Shown here: positions 1 to 10,720 of the stretch, piece by piece
How positions within the stretch are numbered: position 1 is the first letter of the stretch
How the letters are laid out: each line of letters opens with the position of its first letter
Origin: Maratus speciosus
Lineage: Eukaryota; Arthropoda; Arachnida; Araneae; Salticidae
Length of the DNA stretch: 64,000 nucleotides
Direction of reading: 5' to 3'
NCBI GenBank assembly: GCA_963932465.1
Contig: OZ010799.1
Location: 160,452,761-160,516,760 of the forward strand
Notes under the pieces: model-generated
Told to the model about the DNA's origin: nothing
Database searches by the model: none
Seen by the model: only the letters and a program-made list of their open reading frames with translations
Program-made: the position numbers and the translations under genes

Positions 1-1358
1 AATATTGCTAATAAAATACATTCTGAAAATATTATCAAATCGATTTTTAACATGTCGATGGGAACCCTTGTGCTGTTTAAGAATAAAGAAAGATTTATTT
101 TTTCAATTGCTGCTACTTGTTATTTTTGTTTTGTTTGGAAGCTTGCGAAATACCCTATTCTCTTCTGCAGTGAGCAAGTAAAATTTATTTCTTATTATAG
201 TTTCTAAAATTCTTGTGTGTTTAATATTAAAGACTTTTATCAAGGAAAATTATTTTTTCAATTAAAGACCAGTATGGCCGATTAGTAAAACTGTTTTTTA
301 GCCGTAAACCATACTTAAAACAAAACAAGTATTTTTCTCATGATTTATTTAAAAAATGAAAGCCGAAAAACATTATTACAATGATTTTTGAAAAATCAGG
401 CATTAAAGGGTTAAAATATGGAGACGCAGGAGGTTTCTTTAGTAAAATATTTATGATTTAATAAGAAAATGTGCATCGTTCAGAAAGAAAATGAAAATTA
501 ATGGGAAAAAAAAACATTTTAATTAGAAAAAATTAGAAAAAATTTGCAGATACTTCGAAAGCATAAGATTGTGAAAAAATATTGGATACTTCAGTTCACT
601 TATACATAATTTAAGATTTAAATGTGAAACTGAACAATTTTTACAAGAAAATAAGAATCTGCTGCAGTATCCTTTAAAATATGTTCTGATTTCTAAACAT
701 GGAAAATACATTAAGTTGTATTGCATTCTCAATTTCCATTTCGCATATCCTAATGCTTAATTTTTAAAATTTTACGTATATAGTAAAAAAAAAAAATATC
801 CTGCTTTAAAATAGACATTAAAATTAATGATAGGGAATGCAGGTTCCTGTTAATTTGCATGCTTTCTCAATTTTCTTTCTGTAAACAAAAATGAAGCTTC
901 ATTTTATTTTTAACACATATCAACATGTTTATGACTTAGGTTTACTTAACAAATTCGGATTGCAACGCAATTTATATATGTTATTGAATATTACTATGGC
1001 ATGCTTGGCACTGAAAATGAATTCGGTTACATTAAAGCCGGAATGAGACAGAAGAGTAGTTTTTTGTTGTGGTATGTGTTTTTAACTTATTTCTTTGCAT
1101 ATTATTCGGTGTGTATAAATTCAATAGATCACATAAAGGGCGGCACAAAAGTTCTGAAGTACATTTTCGATTACTGACGGAAATTGCTGAATGGAAATCT
1201 TCCACTGTGCTATGCGTTTAAATAAATTAACTTTTATATAATATGCAAATGCATCTATAGACCATATATAGTGCTCAGAAGAAAATTCGGAATTTTTTTC
1301 GAATGTTAATGGTAATTGAAGAAACTGGGTAATTCAAATGCGTTATGAGGTTTTCAAA
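1..1358. other. AT-rich non-coding DNA
   Basis: No conserved reading frame, terminal repeats or tandem repeat was recognised here. The open frame on the minus strand around 523-732 is low-complexity AT-rich translation without family features. It is probably intron or intergenic DNA. Confidence 0.5.
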
Positions 1359-1725
1359 TTGTTTATTTAGACTTGGGTGGTCCCAGTAGTGCTTAAAGCT
1401 CCAGATAGACGTATCATTCTACTCGTGGTCTCTTTATTCTGGTCAGGTGTTTTTTGTGTGGCCACGCGGTGTTTTTCATCTTTAATGGCTTTCCAAGGAA
1501 ACTCAGGAACATCCTGCAGGAGGGATGAGTTTCCTTCAAGTTAGATCTAATCTTCTTACATCCCTTGTATTGTTGACTCTCCCGTACTTTTGTTTAAAAC
1601 CACAAATGGGGTTAGAAAAGAAGGGTTTTATTGCTTTAGAATCAGAGGGAGCACTTTTCCTTACTAAACGCAGATTTAGCCCTTGTGTAGTCCTCCTCAC
1701 CTAGTTGAATTTTGTTTATTTAGAC
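1359..1725. repeat. Candidate retroposed segment with 14-bp direct repeats
   Basis: A segment of about 340 bp, less AT-rich than its surroundings, lies between two identical copies of TTGTTTATTTAGAC at 1359-1372 and 1712-1725. Direct repeats of this length are typical of target-site duplications made by LINE machinery, so the segment could be a SINE or a processed, truncated gene copy. On the minus strand short coding-like stretches can be read, broken by stops, but no family was recognised. There is no clear poly-A tail, which weakens the interpretation. Confidence 0.4.
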
Positions 1726-1769
1726 ACCAACTTTCAGTTTCACCTTATTAAGCGGTGAAGGTTTGTTAA

Positions 1770-2063
1770 GGGGACATACGACCCTTAAAATTAAAAAAAA
1801 ATCGATTTTTTGTTTTTTTAATTCATTTGACAGCTAATGTTTTTCTGAACAATTTGCCTTAAACCAAATCAAAATATTTGTGTAAAATTGCACTCGTTAT
1901 ATTAAAAAATTTAAATTAGCTTTGGCTTGTTTCAAGCGAAACATTTATGTTTAAATTGATTTATCTCAAAATCGATATTTTTTTACTTGCGCGCCCGATA
2001 ACTCCAAATGTATTAAAGGTATATTTGTCTCCGAAATCGAATTTTTTAGGGTCGTATGTCCCC
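1770..2063. mobile_element. piggyBac-like MITE with TTAA target sites
   Basis: A 294-bp non-coding element with a perfect 16-bp terminal inverted repeat: GGGGACATACGACCCT at 1770-1785 and its reverse complement at 2048-2063. It is flanked on both sides by TTAA (1766-1769 and 2064-2067). TTAA duplication with a short G-rich terminus is the signature of piggyBac-type transposition. The interior is AT-rich and codes for nothing, so it would need a transposase supplied elsewhere. Confidence 0.75.
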
Positions 2064-2589
2064 TTAAGTAACTTTGAATGACTTGCAAACTGCTTTATAA
2101 TCTTTCCTTGGGGCATAATCTTTCTGTCCTGATTTTGTTTATTTTAAATGTAACAGGGAAAAATTGAAAAGTTATTAAGTAAATAAATGAATCACATAAA
2201 ATCCCAAGATTCGTACTTGATTTTGTTTTTTTAGTTACCTTGAATTATAATTAGGAGAGGACAACAACAAAATGCATTTTTTTTATTATTTTGTTTGAGA
2301 AAACTGAAAACTGATAGGATTTGTTTAGCACAGCAGATGAACTCCTTAATACATTTTTTAAAGAACAAATCGTACATCCGTTTTTAAATATAATATAACC
2401 TTTCAAGTAGATACGAGATTATTATTTATTTTTTGTGTCTGTTTAGAAAAATAATAGTTTTAAGTAAAAATATAACTTTCGCTGTATAAGCGTAATACAC
2501 ATTTTTTCCTTTTAAGTAACATGAACTGAAAGATTAGTAACAGAATAAAAGAAAATTTTCGATAATGAAAAACAATTTAGTTTCTCTAA

Positions 2590-3010
2590 CGTTTTTATAA
2601 TCAGAGAAATCTACACACTGTAAAAAAAATCAGTAAATTTACTAAAATGTTTCTGGGAAAGCGGGATTCCTAGAACTTTTTATCTTACGGTAACAACAAA
2701 ATTTCATGTAACAGATACACTTTTGCACCGTAATTCAAACCATGCGTAAGATTACTAAGATTTTTTTAGGAAACTGGGATGCCTAGAACTTTTTATGTAA
2801 CAGCAAACAGGGTTACAGATAACATTTTAGTAAGTTTACAGTAATTTTAGCAAATTCATTTATAAAGCTACAGATTTCTGTAGCTTTACAAAAAAATAGT
2901 TTTGCAGATTTACATCTTTTTCGTACAGTTTGCAGATAAAATTTTAGTAAGCATATAACTTTACATTTATAGAACTACAGATTTGTTACAGCCCACTAAC
3001 ACAAGTATCT
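2590..3010. repeat. AT-rich block with internal near-repeats and a hairpin
   Basis: Two similar sub-blocks share the phrase CCTAGAACTTTTTAT (near 2670 and 2783) and several TTTTAGTAAGT-like strings. A perfect 11-bp inverted repeat with a 2-base spacer lies at 2864-2887. The ends, an ACTGTAAAAA string near 2617 and TTTTTCGTACAGT near 2920-2933, are loosely inverted, so this may be a decayed mariner-type MITE; exact borders could not be set. Confidence 0.3.
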
Positions 3011-3189
3011 ACACCAAAAAATTATTTTCAATATTTTCAAACCTCTTTCAGAAACCTTTAAAATGTGCACATGTAAAAGCAGGGCAGTGGCAAAATATTC
3101 CAAAATAATTTCCATATATTCTTAATTTCCATCCCGAAAGTAGGACTAAAATATTGAGAAAATATTTTTAACAGAAAGCGTTTATTGAC

Positions 3190-3320
3190 CTATTTGACCG
3201 CCGCGACGAGCGGCCCATCTTCGTCCGCAGTCCTTTATTCTGCTACTCTAGTCCGACTCTTTTGCGGAAGCAAGATACGTAGGTCCCCAGCCACGTCCCG
3301 AGTGAAAACTCTCTAACGAA
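3190..3320. other. GC-rich island of unknown nature
   Basis: About 130 bp of markedly higher GC content in AT-rich surroundings. The plus strand is open in one frame through this stretch but has no recognisable domain and no good splice sites. It could be a fragment of an LTR or SINE, or an old gene fragment. No function is assigned. Confidence 0.25.
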
Positions 3321-3942
3321 AGCCAGGTTGAAAAAAAAATCAAAAACAAACAAACAATCGTAGAAAAACTTTACCACTGCTTCTAAAGTGTTAAAACATT
3401 TAATAACTGTACGATATAGTTATAGTATACAAAAGATATAGGAATAAAACGTAGCAAACGTTTATTTTGATTCATTTTAAAGTCACACTGAAAGCATGTC
3501 ATAGGAAGTGATATCACATTTATTAAATTATTTTTTTAAAAAATCTTGGATTGTTTTCTTGAAATTGAAATGTCTGTATTATAGTCGATGTTTTCACCAA
3601 ACATATTTAAAGGAAAGCACTATTATCGTTTTATTGAACTTATTGTAAATTTGTTTAACTTATATATAAAAATGTGCATTATCTGCTCAATTTTGGATGC
3701 GAAAATCTATCTAGTGGGTGTGAATTTTTATTAGATTTTAAAACGAAGTTCATGTGCTTACTGTGGTGTAGCGACAGGAAAGAAAAGTTTGTATTAGAAA
3801 GTTAATAAAAATAGATTTGTATAATTTTAACTTATGGCAGTTGGTTGATAAAATGGGTAAAGAGTGGCCTGAGAAATTTTTAAAGTTACCAGTAATTTTA
3901 CTCTTGTTGTAAAACGTAGTTATATCACCTTTTTGTAAAAAT

Positions 3943-4280
3943 CGGCCAGAAATAACAGATTTGTGTAAGAGGTATACACATATTTATATCAGTTTTCGAT
4001 ATCATTTTGCACTATGGCGTGTACGGCTTCGCGGTATCCAAGATTTCTCCGAATATAGATAGATTATAAACACAAAAGTTAAGTGTAGTAAAGCACTCAA
4101 TGTTTGTGGTGCGGCCAGAAATAACAGATTTGGATAAGAGGCATACACACTTATATTTATATCAGTTTTCGATATCATTTTGCACTATGGCGTGTACCAC
4201 TTCGCGGTATCCAAGATTTCTCCGAATATATATAGATTATAAACACAAAAGTTAAGTGTACTAAAGCACTCAGTGTTTGG
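3943..4280. repeat. 169-bp tandem duplication beside the TSP1 exon
   Basis: Two adjacent copies, 3943-4111 and 4112-4280, both start with CGGCCAGAAATAACAGAT and are about 93-95% identical by eye. A shorter third match (TTCGCGGTATCCAAGATTTC, 4852-4871) lies on the other side of the exon. The third piece shows that the unit belongs to a dispersed family and is not only a local slip duplication. Confidence 0.8.
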
Positions 4281-4369
4281 GATTTATGGCTACTGAGCTG
4301 CAGTAGTATTTATTTTCTTTCATAACAAATATAAGAAATATCTTACGAAATATAAAATCTACGACTTAC

Positions 4370-4531
4370 CATCTTTACTTAATTCCTTCAAATTTGACAT
4401 GTTGTACGTTAAACACGGACTCCACTTGGACCAGTGTGACACTTGACAATCTCTTTGACATGCCACCTTGCATCGTCGAACAACAGAAGGCGGTGGGTTT
4501 CTGCACAGGTTTTCATCCACTGGAACCATAT
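4370..4531 (-). CDS. Single internal exon encoding a thrombospondin type-1 repeat (THSD7-like?)
   Basis: This is a 162-bp internal exon of a large extracellular or membrane protein. On the minus strand it is preceded by a pyrimidine-rich acceptor ending TCTCCTTAG and followed by the donor G|GTAAGTCG. Both flanking introns are phase 1, the usual arrangement for exons of shuffled TSP1 modules. The 54-codon peptide has the pattern C-x9-C-x3-C-x3-C followed by CQVSHWSKWSPC, where WSKWSPC is the core WxxWxxC motif of TSP1 repeats (C-mannosylation and stacked Trp/Arg layers in this family). The cysteine-rich run just before the Trp motif resembles THSD7A/THSD7B repeats, but ADAMTS-like or other TSP1 proteins are possible. 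The open frame continues past both splice sites only by chance. No neighbouring exon was found within the window, implying very long introns. Confidence 0.75.
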
Positions 4532-4595
4532 CTAAGGAGAACATTAAAAAGACGCTTTTAATTAAAACATTCAATGGGTTTGTATCTAAAACCAA

Positions 4596-5629
4596 TGAAT
4601 AGCATTATTAGTAGTTATAGTTATATAATATAAAGTTTATTAAGAAGGAACGGAATGAAAGGGGTTTTCGAAATTGAAAACTATGCACGGTTTAAGAAGT
4701 GTTTTTAATGTCTAGAAAAGAGGTGAGATATGCATTGATTATAACATAAAAACACCCATTTTGAACGTTCAAAAAGGATATTTTTTATCATTTTATTGAA
4801 AGATGCGTCTTTATAGACTCGCTTTTTCTCCCTATTGTATGGTGCATACCGTTTCGCGGTATCCAAGATTTCTCCCACTGGTTTCATTTGAAACCAATAA
4901 GAAAGAGTACTTATAAAGAACTTATCATAAAGAAAAAAAAAAGAAAACGAAAGTACGTGAGTAACCTGGCGCCATATTGGCGGTGCCAACACCTGGCTGA
5001 TAAATTTCATTTTTCTCAAAATTTTTTCAACTTCTAATTATCGCAATTTTTTTTATACCATAGATTAGACAGAAAGATACTTCTAACAGGCCTCATACTC
5101 ATTTTCGAAAATAAAATCCGATGTGTTTCCCCTGAGTTATTTTCAACGATCTATAATTTTTCATATCAACAATTAACGATATTTTTTAAACCAGTATCAT
5201 GCACCACAGATCAAATAAAAGGTAATCTAAAAAAAAAAAGTTTTACATCATATATTAAAAACTATTTGTTTAATTTTCCCTTTACCTTAATTGTATAAAA
5301 TTGGGTGCTGTCTGGAAAAACACAATTTGCATAAAAAACTCCTGAATCGTAAACACATACACAAATCTCAAAATTTAAAAACTTTATAAACTTATTCATT
5401 CATTCTAATAGATTAAAGACTTACTTATTTTTTAAAAAAATGGTTGGGTTTCCTTGCCATATTAAATGAAAAATATTTTAATTTGAAAATTTTAGGAGAA
5501 TATATCAATTGGAGTTTTTCACGTGCGTTTAACATTAGCATGATTCAACTTTAATCTCCTCCGCTATACGAAGATTTAAGTTAAAGTACATAAACCTTTT
5601 TTGCGGACTGTCCTGTTCCAAGAAATTGA
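4596..5629. other. Probable intron sequence
   Basis: AT-rich DNA upstream (minus-strand sense) of the TSP1 exon. Apart from the third copy of the 169-bp repeat near 4840-4880 I see no element. The minus-strand open frame at 4705-5019 crosses that repeat and has no family features. Confidence 0.4.
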
Positions 5630-5905
5630 AGTAAAGTTCCGGGAATAAAAGAAAAGATTTCGAGAAATAAAGGAAGGATTCCGAAAAAAGCAAGGATTTG
5701 AAAACAAAAAAAGGAATCTTCCGAGATAAAAAGAAAGATTTTAAGAAAAAAGGATCCACTCCGAGAAAAAGAGAACGTTTCCGGGAAAAAAAGGAACCAT
5801 AGCGAGAAAAAAAGGAAATATTCCGAAAAAATTAAACGCTTATGAGATATAAGGAACGATTTTAAGAAAAAAAGGAACGAATCCGAAAGAAATAGAACGA
5901 AAATG
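5630..5905. repeat. GA-rich degenerate minisatellite
   Basis: About ten degenerate copies of a 26-30 bp purine-rich unit of the form GGAACGATTCCGAGAAAAA. The minus strand reads as Phe/Ser/Leu-rich peptide only because of the repeat composition; the two overlapping open frames here are not genes. Confidence 0.7.
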
Positions 5906-6149
5906 ATATCCATAATATTAATAATAGTCATTTATTTTCTTACGTATCCATCCATTTTCATATGCATCCATTCACCATTTTTTCTGGACAGATGATTTTG
6001 TTTTTAAGAGTTCATTTCATTGATCACTGCGTGCAATTAGCAATTATTTATAATCACCATAATACTTTATGATTTAAGCTACCAAACTTAATTCCTTTTG
6101 AAATTTTACCCCTGGGTGACCTTAGGCAGAAAGACTTGTGACTTTATCT

Positions 6150-6530
6150 GTAGACTTTCACACCCGGAGGCTATTATTGGTAGAGCAGTAGCATGTTCGG
6201 GGGCTAAGGCCTAGGGCCCGACGTTCTCATGAGCATCTGGTACACCTGAGGTTCCTGGGGAACTCAGAGGTGGGATCCCCGAACTAAGCGACTTTATTCT
6301 GGAGTACAGGGATTACTATCGCGACGACCAAGACTTCTAATGCTGTTTTGGACGCAGAGAGAGTGACGCGCGTTGGGCAGTGCTCTTCCTTGACTGGCCG
6401 GATGTATAAATGGCGGCATCACACTGGCGCATGACGGTCCGGTCCCCGATAGTTGCACATTTTGTGTTCCTCGGATGCTATGCCGTTGGTGCAACTTACC
6501 GTATGGCATATTAGTTTTTTATCGCTATAA
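6150..6530. other. GC-richer segment, possible decayed repeat
   Basis: A 380-bp segment with clearly higher GC than its flanks. The minus strand is open for 71 codons (6294-6509) but shows no domain. The start has a weak tRNA-like phrase (TGGTAGAGCAGTAGCATG), without a convincing B box. A SINE, an LTR fragment or a gene relic are all possible; I cannot decide between them. Confidence 0.25.
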
Positions 6531-7565
6531 TTTATCTAGGAATATTCTATCTGTAGTTCCGGTTTTGGCTTTCAGGGAATTGACCTATTTTATTTTCAGT
6601 GTAATCATCAGTTTCCTGTTAAAAATATACCGATAAATGACCTTCCATTTATACTATTAACATAGCTGCCAACTTGTAGGGTTTTAGATTACCAATAAAA
6701 TTTAATAATTTTTTTCTTGTTTCATCGTAAGAAATCGTTATATTTCGGAAATTTTTTTAGGTAAAATTTACTGTTAAATTTTAGTGGTGAGAAGAATCCG
6801 TACTAACTGGCAGCTATGTACTAATTATTTTATGTAGGAAATTTTATTCTAGTCCTCAGATTCGTCAACAGATGCAATTTTAAATCTTTTAATTAGATTT
6901 CTCTTCAAAATCCAACCTTATGTAACTCTTCGTAAATTTTTTTCCACTATTAGATTGACGAAATGGATTTTTTATTCCGGGAAAAGCACCGACCTGGAAG
7001 AAAAAGAAGTCTGGCCCGACCCAAATCTGCAGAAAAATTTAAGATCAGGACACGGTCCGACTCTAAAAGAGAGACCTGATCCAGCCCGAGTCTTGTGATC
7101 AGGGTTCATACAGAGTTGGGAATAAAAAATCCAAGGAGTAGCCAAAAAATCCAAGGAGTCCAAAAAGTTTTAAGGATTTCCCATTTTCTTTCTTTCTTTT
7201 CTTTCTTTTTTTCTTTTTTTTTTTTTCGATGTTTTTATGTGCTGCATCGTTATGTGGTATGCACATGCCAATTTTTAATGCCAAATTTGGAGGGAAAAAC
7301 ATTTCAAAAACAAATTTTACTGTATTAGAATCTAATTGTTAGTGCTGAAATTGCACAGTATTCACAATATATTGCTTACTGATTGCATAAGTTTAAATGC
7401 AAAATTGACAATCAATGTTTTTATGCAGTGACCAATGGTCAGAGGGGTGGTTCTGAGTAAAAAAAAAAAAAAAAAAAAAAAATTCCGAAATTCACAGCAA
7501 ATCTTCTGAAAAGTTACACCAGAGGTGGAGAAGGGGGAAATCCACTCTCGACACTAGCTATGCGC

Positions 7566-8150
7566 TTTTTCCGCGACTCTTTGACGAAATTCGCGTTTTT
7601 TCGCGATCTTTTGACGAAATTTGTGGGGATTTTCGCGATCTTTTGAAGAAATTTGTGATTTTTTCGCGATCTATTGAAGAAATTTGTGGTTTTTTCGCGA
7701 TCTTTCGACGAAATTTGTGTTTTTTTTTCGAGATCTTTTGACGAAATTTGTCGTTTTTTCGCGATCTTTCAACGAAAATTGCGGGTTTTTTCGAGATTTT
7801 TTTGACGAAATTTGTCGATTTTTCGCGATCTTTTGACGAAATTTGTGGGGGTTTTCGCGACCTTTACACGAAATTTGCCGTTTTTCGCAATCTTTTGACG
7901 AAATTTGTGGGTTTTTTCGCGATCTTTTGACGAAATTTGCCGTTTTTCGTGATCTTTTGACGAAATTTGTGGGTTTTTTCGCGATCTTTTGACGAAATTT
8001 GTGGGGTTTTTCGCGATCTTTTGACGAAATTTGCGGGTTTTTTCGCGATTCTTTGACGAAATTTACGTTTTTTCGCGATTCTTTGACGACATTCGCGTTT
8101 TCCCTGCGATCCTTTGACGAAATTGGCGATTTTTCTGCAAACGATTGACA
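7566..8150. repeat. ~32-bp minisatellite, array 1
   Basis: About 18 copies of a unit with the core GCGATCTTTTGACGAAATTT followed by a G-rich then T-rich stretch. Copies vary mostly in the T and G runs. The plus and minus strand open frames in this stretch (7748-7930, 7864-8151) are artefacts of the repeat. Confidence 0.9.
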
Positions 8151-8479
8151 AAATTTATTTTTTTGGCGACCAATGTCCGAAATTTCGGATTGGTGATCGA
8201 TTTTTTAAAATTTTCGGAAATGAATTGCCTGACTTTTTCGGAAAATTCGGATTAGAATCACCCCTAGGTCATATAAATATAGATTAGTCAAATCCCAAAC
8301 ACTTATTATGTATATCATATACATGATACATCTTAAAGATAATTTTAAAAGGCAAAAAAAAAAAAAATAAAAAAATAGAATGCTAAACGCAACATACCAG
8401 GAAAATTATAACAAGTTTTGAATTCATTCTTTTAGAACAGCGGTAATCGCTTTCTTTGAAGGTGAAATTTTGACTAATT

Positions 8480-8830
8480 CGCATTTTCTTTTGCGATCTT
8501 ATGATGAAATTCGCGTTTTTTTTCGCAATCTTCTGGGAGAAATTCGCTTTTTTCGCGATCTTTTGGTGGAAACCGCGTGTTTTTCGCGATCCTTTGAAGA
8601 AATTCGCTTGTTTTTCGCGATCTTTTGAAGAATTTCGCTTATTTTTCACGAACTTTTGGGGGAAATTCGCGTTTTTTCTCGATCTTCTAAAGGAATTCAC
8701 GTTTTATTTCGATTGTTTGACGAAACTGACGTTTTTTCCCGCGGTCTTTCTATGGAAACCGCGTGTTTTTCACGATCCTTTGACATAATTTTTTCCGCGA
8801 TCGATTGACAAAATTTGACAGCGTTTTTTG
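8480..8830. repeat. ~32-bp minisatellite, array 2
   Basis: About 11 more diverged units related to array 1 (core TCGCGATCTTTTGAAGAAAT), separated from it by roughly 330 bp of AT-rich DNA. Together the arrays fill much of the hAT-like element. Open frames on both strands here are artefacts. Confidence 0.85.
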
Positions 8831-9203
8831 GAACATATTTGCGAAAAACGCGATTTTTTCGAGATAAAATTTCAAATAAAGGTCGGCTAACTGTGTCGAA
8901 AAACGGACTTTACGGACCTAATAATGGAAAAGCGGACCTAGTGGGAGCCCTGCTATTAAGATTATCCTACCCAATCAATGCTGTTCTTCCGATGAATGAC
9001 GTGCATAAAGGATTTACCGTGCGTTATACAATCACGTTTTTTTTTTTTCCTCGGCAGCAATATCGCTTGCGTCCGAAGCCGCAATACAATTTAAGGAGTT
9101 TCTAAGGAGTGGTTTGCTTATCTAAGTAGTTCTAAGTACTACTTGGGAATGTTTTCATTTCTAAGGAGTTTCCAAGGAGTCTAAAGAGTCTGTGCGAACC
9201 CTG

Positions 9204-9394
9204 TGTGATTTAAGCTGACGCGACCCGGCGAGTCGCGCCGGTCTCGAGCTCTGCCCCAAGTTATTTCCCGTGAGGATGCATATGCCGTTTTCCAAAGCCT
9301 TTATTAGCCCAAATGGAGGGGGAGGCGATCGCCCCCCTCCCCCTTAGATCTGTCATTGTTTGTATGTGGTAGTAATGAACAAATTAAAACCCGA
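9204..9394. other. GC-richer flank with a GC palindrome
   Basis: Sequence following the hAT-like element. At 9315-9343 a near-perfect G/C palindrome centred on GGCGATCGCC could form a strong hairpin. The short blocks before 7100 and after 9203 have a similar CCCGAC/GACCCG composition, suggesting the hAT-like element landed in an older repeat. Confidence 0.4.
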
Positions 9395-9660
9395 TCCTTT
9401 TCAGCGTCGGTACATTTCGGACTAACTCTGAGGAATCGGTCCTTTTTGGATTTGGTATATTACGACCGATTCCAAGAAATCAAACGTTTTTGGAGTCGGT
9501 ATATTTCGGACCGATTCCAAAGAATCATTCCATTTTAAAGCCCACATTTGGTACATTACAGGCCGATTCCCAGGAATCGTTCCTTTTCGGGATCAATTCA
9601 TTTTTACAGACTGGAATCGTTACTTCAGTTTCACTTTCGGAATCGTTCCTCAAAAAATGA
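9395..9660. repeat. ~55-60 bp degenerate tandem repeat
   Basis: Four to five degenerate units built around CGGTACATTTCGGACCGATTCC and AGGAATCGTTCC. Many half-units are complementary to each other (GGAATCG and CGATTCC), so the array could fold extensively. Confidence 0.7.
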
Positions 9661-9685
9661 CACATCTCTTATAAGAACAACAATA

Positions 9686-9890
9686 CGCGCTTTACCAAAA
9701 AGCGATATTAGGTGAAACATATAACAATCGTTCATACCACAATAGACCTCCAAGTTATAAATTACTATACATCAAAACATGTCAGACCTTTTATAGATAC
9801 CCTGTATAAGCACAAAAATATGCCATTTACCAAAGAGCGATATTAAGTAAAACATACAACAATCGTTCATACCACAATAGACCTCCGAAA
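9686..9890. repeat. Tandem duplication, period about 134 bp
   Basis: Two copies share TTACCAAAAAGCGATATTA-like and CAATCGTTCATACCACAATA strings, beginning near 9692 and 9826. They are about 90% identical in the shared part. Confidence 0.65.
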
Positions 9891-9949
9891 CAGAGGGGGT
9901 GGGGGGATAAGAAATAATTCAATGTTCCATTATTTATTTTTAAACCACT

Positions 9950-10720
9950 TTCAAGGACGGAAATGGTAGTCAAACAAGGAATTAAGAAATTGAGTGAATT
10001 AAGGAAATGATTAAGTAATCAAACAGAGAAGAGATTAAAAAAAAAAAAAATCAAATTAAAATTTCACAATCCATTTATCTGGAAGTTTTCAGAAATGGAA
10101 AAAAATAAATCATTTGGATTAATGAAATTTATTTTAGGTTCCATCTTTATTGAAATTACTTATGAAGTAAAGAGTATAAAAAATATATGTCTATCAGGAA
10201 ATGATTTAATCATTTTGATATAATTTAATCATTATAGATAGAAAAATTGGAGAATACCACAAAAGTTTAAATGTTCTCTGCTGATTTGAATATAATTACT
10301 TTAGCATTTAAAAAAAGAAACTACTCAATGTTCAATTATTTATTTTTACTGTTTCAAGTGCGGAAAAGATCGTCAAAGAAGGAATTTAGAAATTGAGTGC
10401 ATTAATTAAATGATTACAAATGATTAAATAATGAAACTGAGAAAAGATTTAAAAAAAAATCGAAATAAAATTACTCATTCAAATTATCTGGAAATTTTTC
10501 TCAATAAGAGGAATAAAATCATTTGCATTAAAGAAATCTATTTCAGGTTCCATCCTTTTCAAAATAATTTACGGAGTAAAAGGTATTGAAAAGAAAAAAA
10601 AAAACATCACAGAAGTATTTAAACATCATTAATAATGAATAATGACTTCGGTAACCTTCAATAATCTCTGGTGATTTATGTATAATAATTTTACTACTTG
10701 ATAATGTAAAATGAAATAAG
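9950..10720. repeat. Relic monomers of the AT-rich satellite family
   Basis: Two diverged monomers (about 9950-10110 and 10330-10560) show the order 'aaggaattaagaaattgag', 'ttaatgaaatga', 'aaattaaa', 'caatccatttatctg', which is the same order as the dense array at 25.65-29.1 kb. The rest is AT-rich with short self-repeats (the phrase CTTCGGTAACCTTCAATAAT occurs near 10648 and 10852). Confidence 0.55.

Larger units (their letters stand above)
7100..9203. mobile_element. Non-autonomous hAT-like element carrying minisatellite arrays
   Basis: The ends are inverted: CAGGGTTCATACAG at 7100-7113 and CTGTGCGAACCCTG at 9190-9203, matching at 12 of 14 positions and starting CAGGG as many hAT elements do. 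TGTGAT abuts both ends (7094-7099 and 9204-9209), a 6-bp direct repeat instead of the 8 bp expected for hAT. Just inside both ends lie short 'AAGGAGT' repeats. No transposase is present; the 2.1-kb interior holds two related minisatellites, a 24-base A run (7459-7482) and short AT-rich spacers. It is probably a deletion derivative whose interior was replaced or expanded by tandem repeats. Confidence 0.65.

Noticed and set aside
5535..5931. Two overlapping Phe/Ser/Leu-rich frames resembling membrane peptides
   Set aside because: Antisense reading of a GA-rich minisatellite.
7748..8788. Several 60-105 codon open frames on both strands
   Set aside because: They are translations of the 32-bp minisatellite arrays; composition and period explain them.
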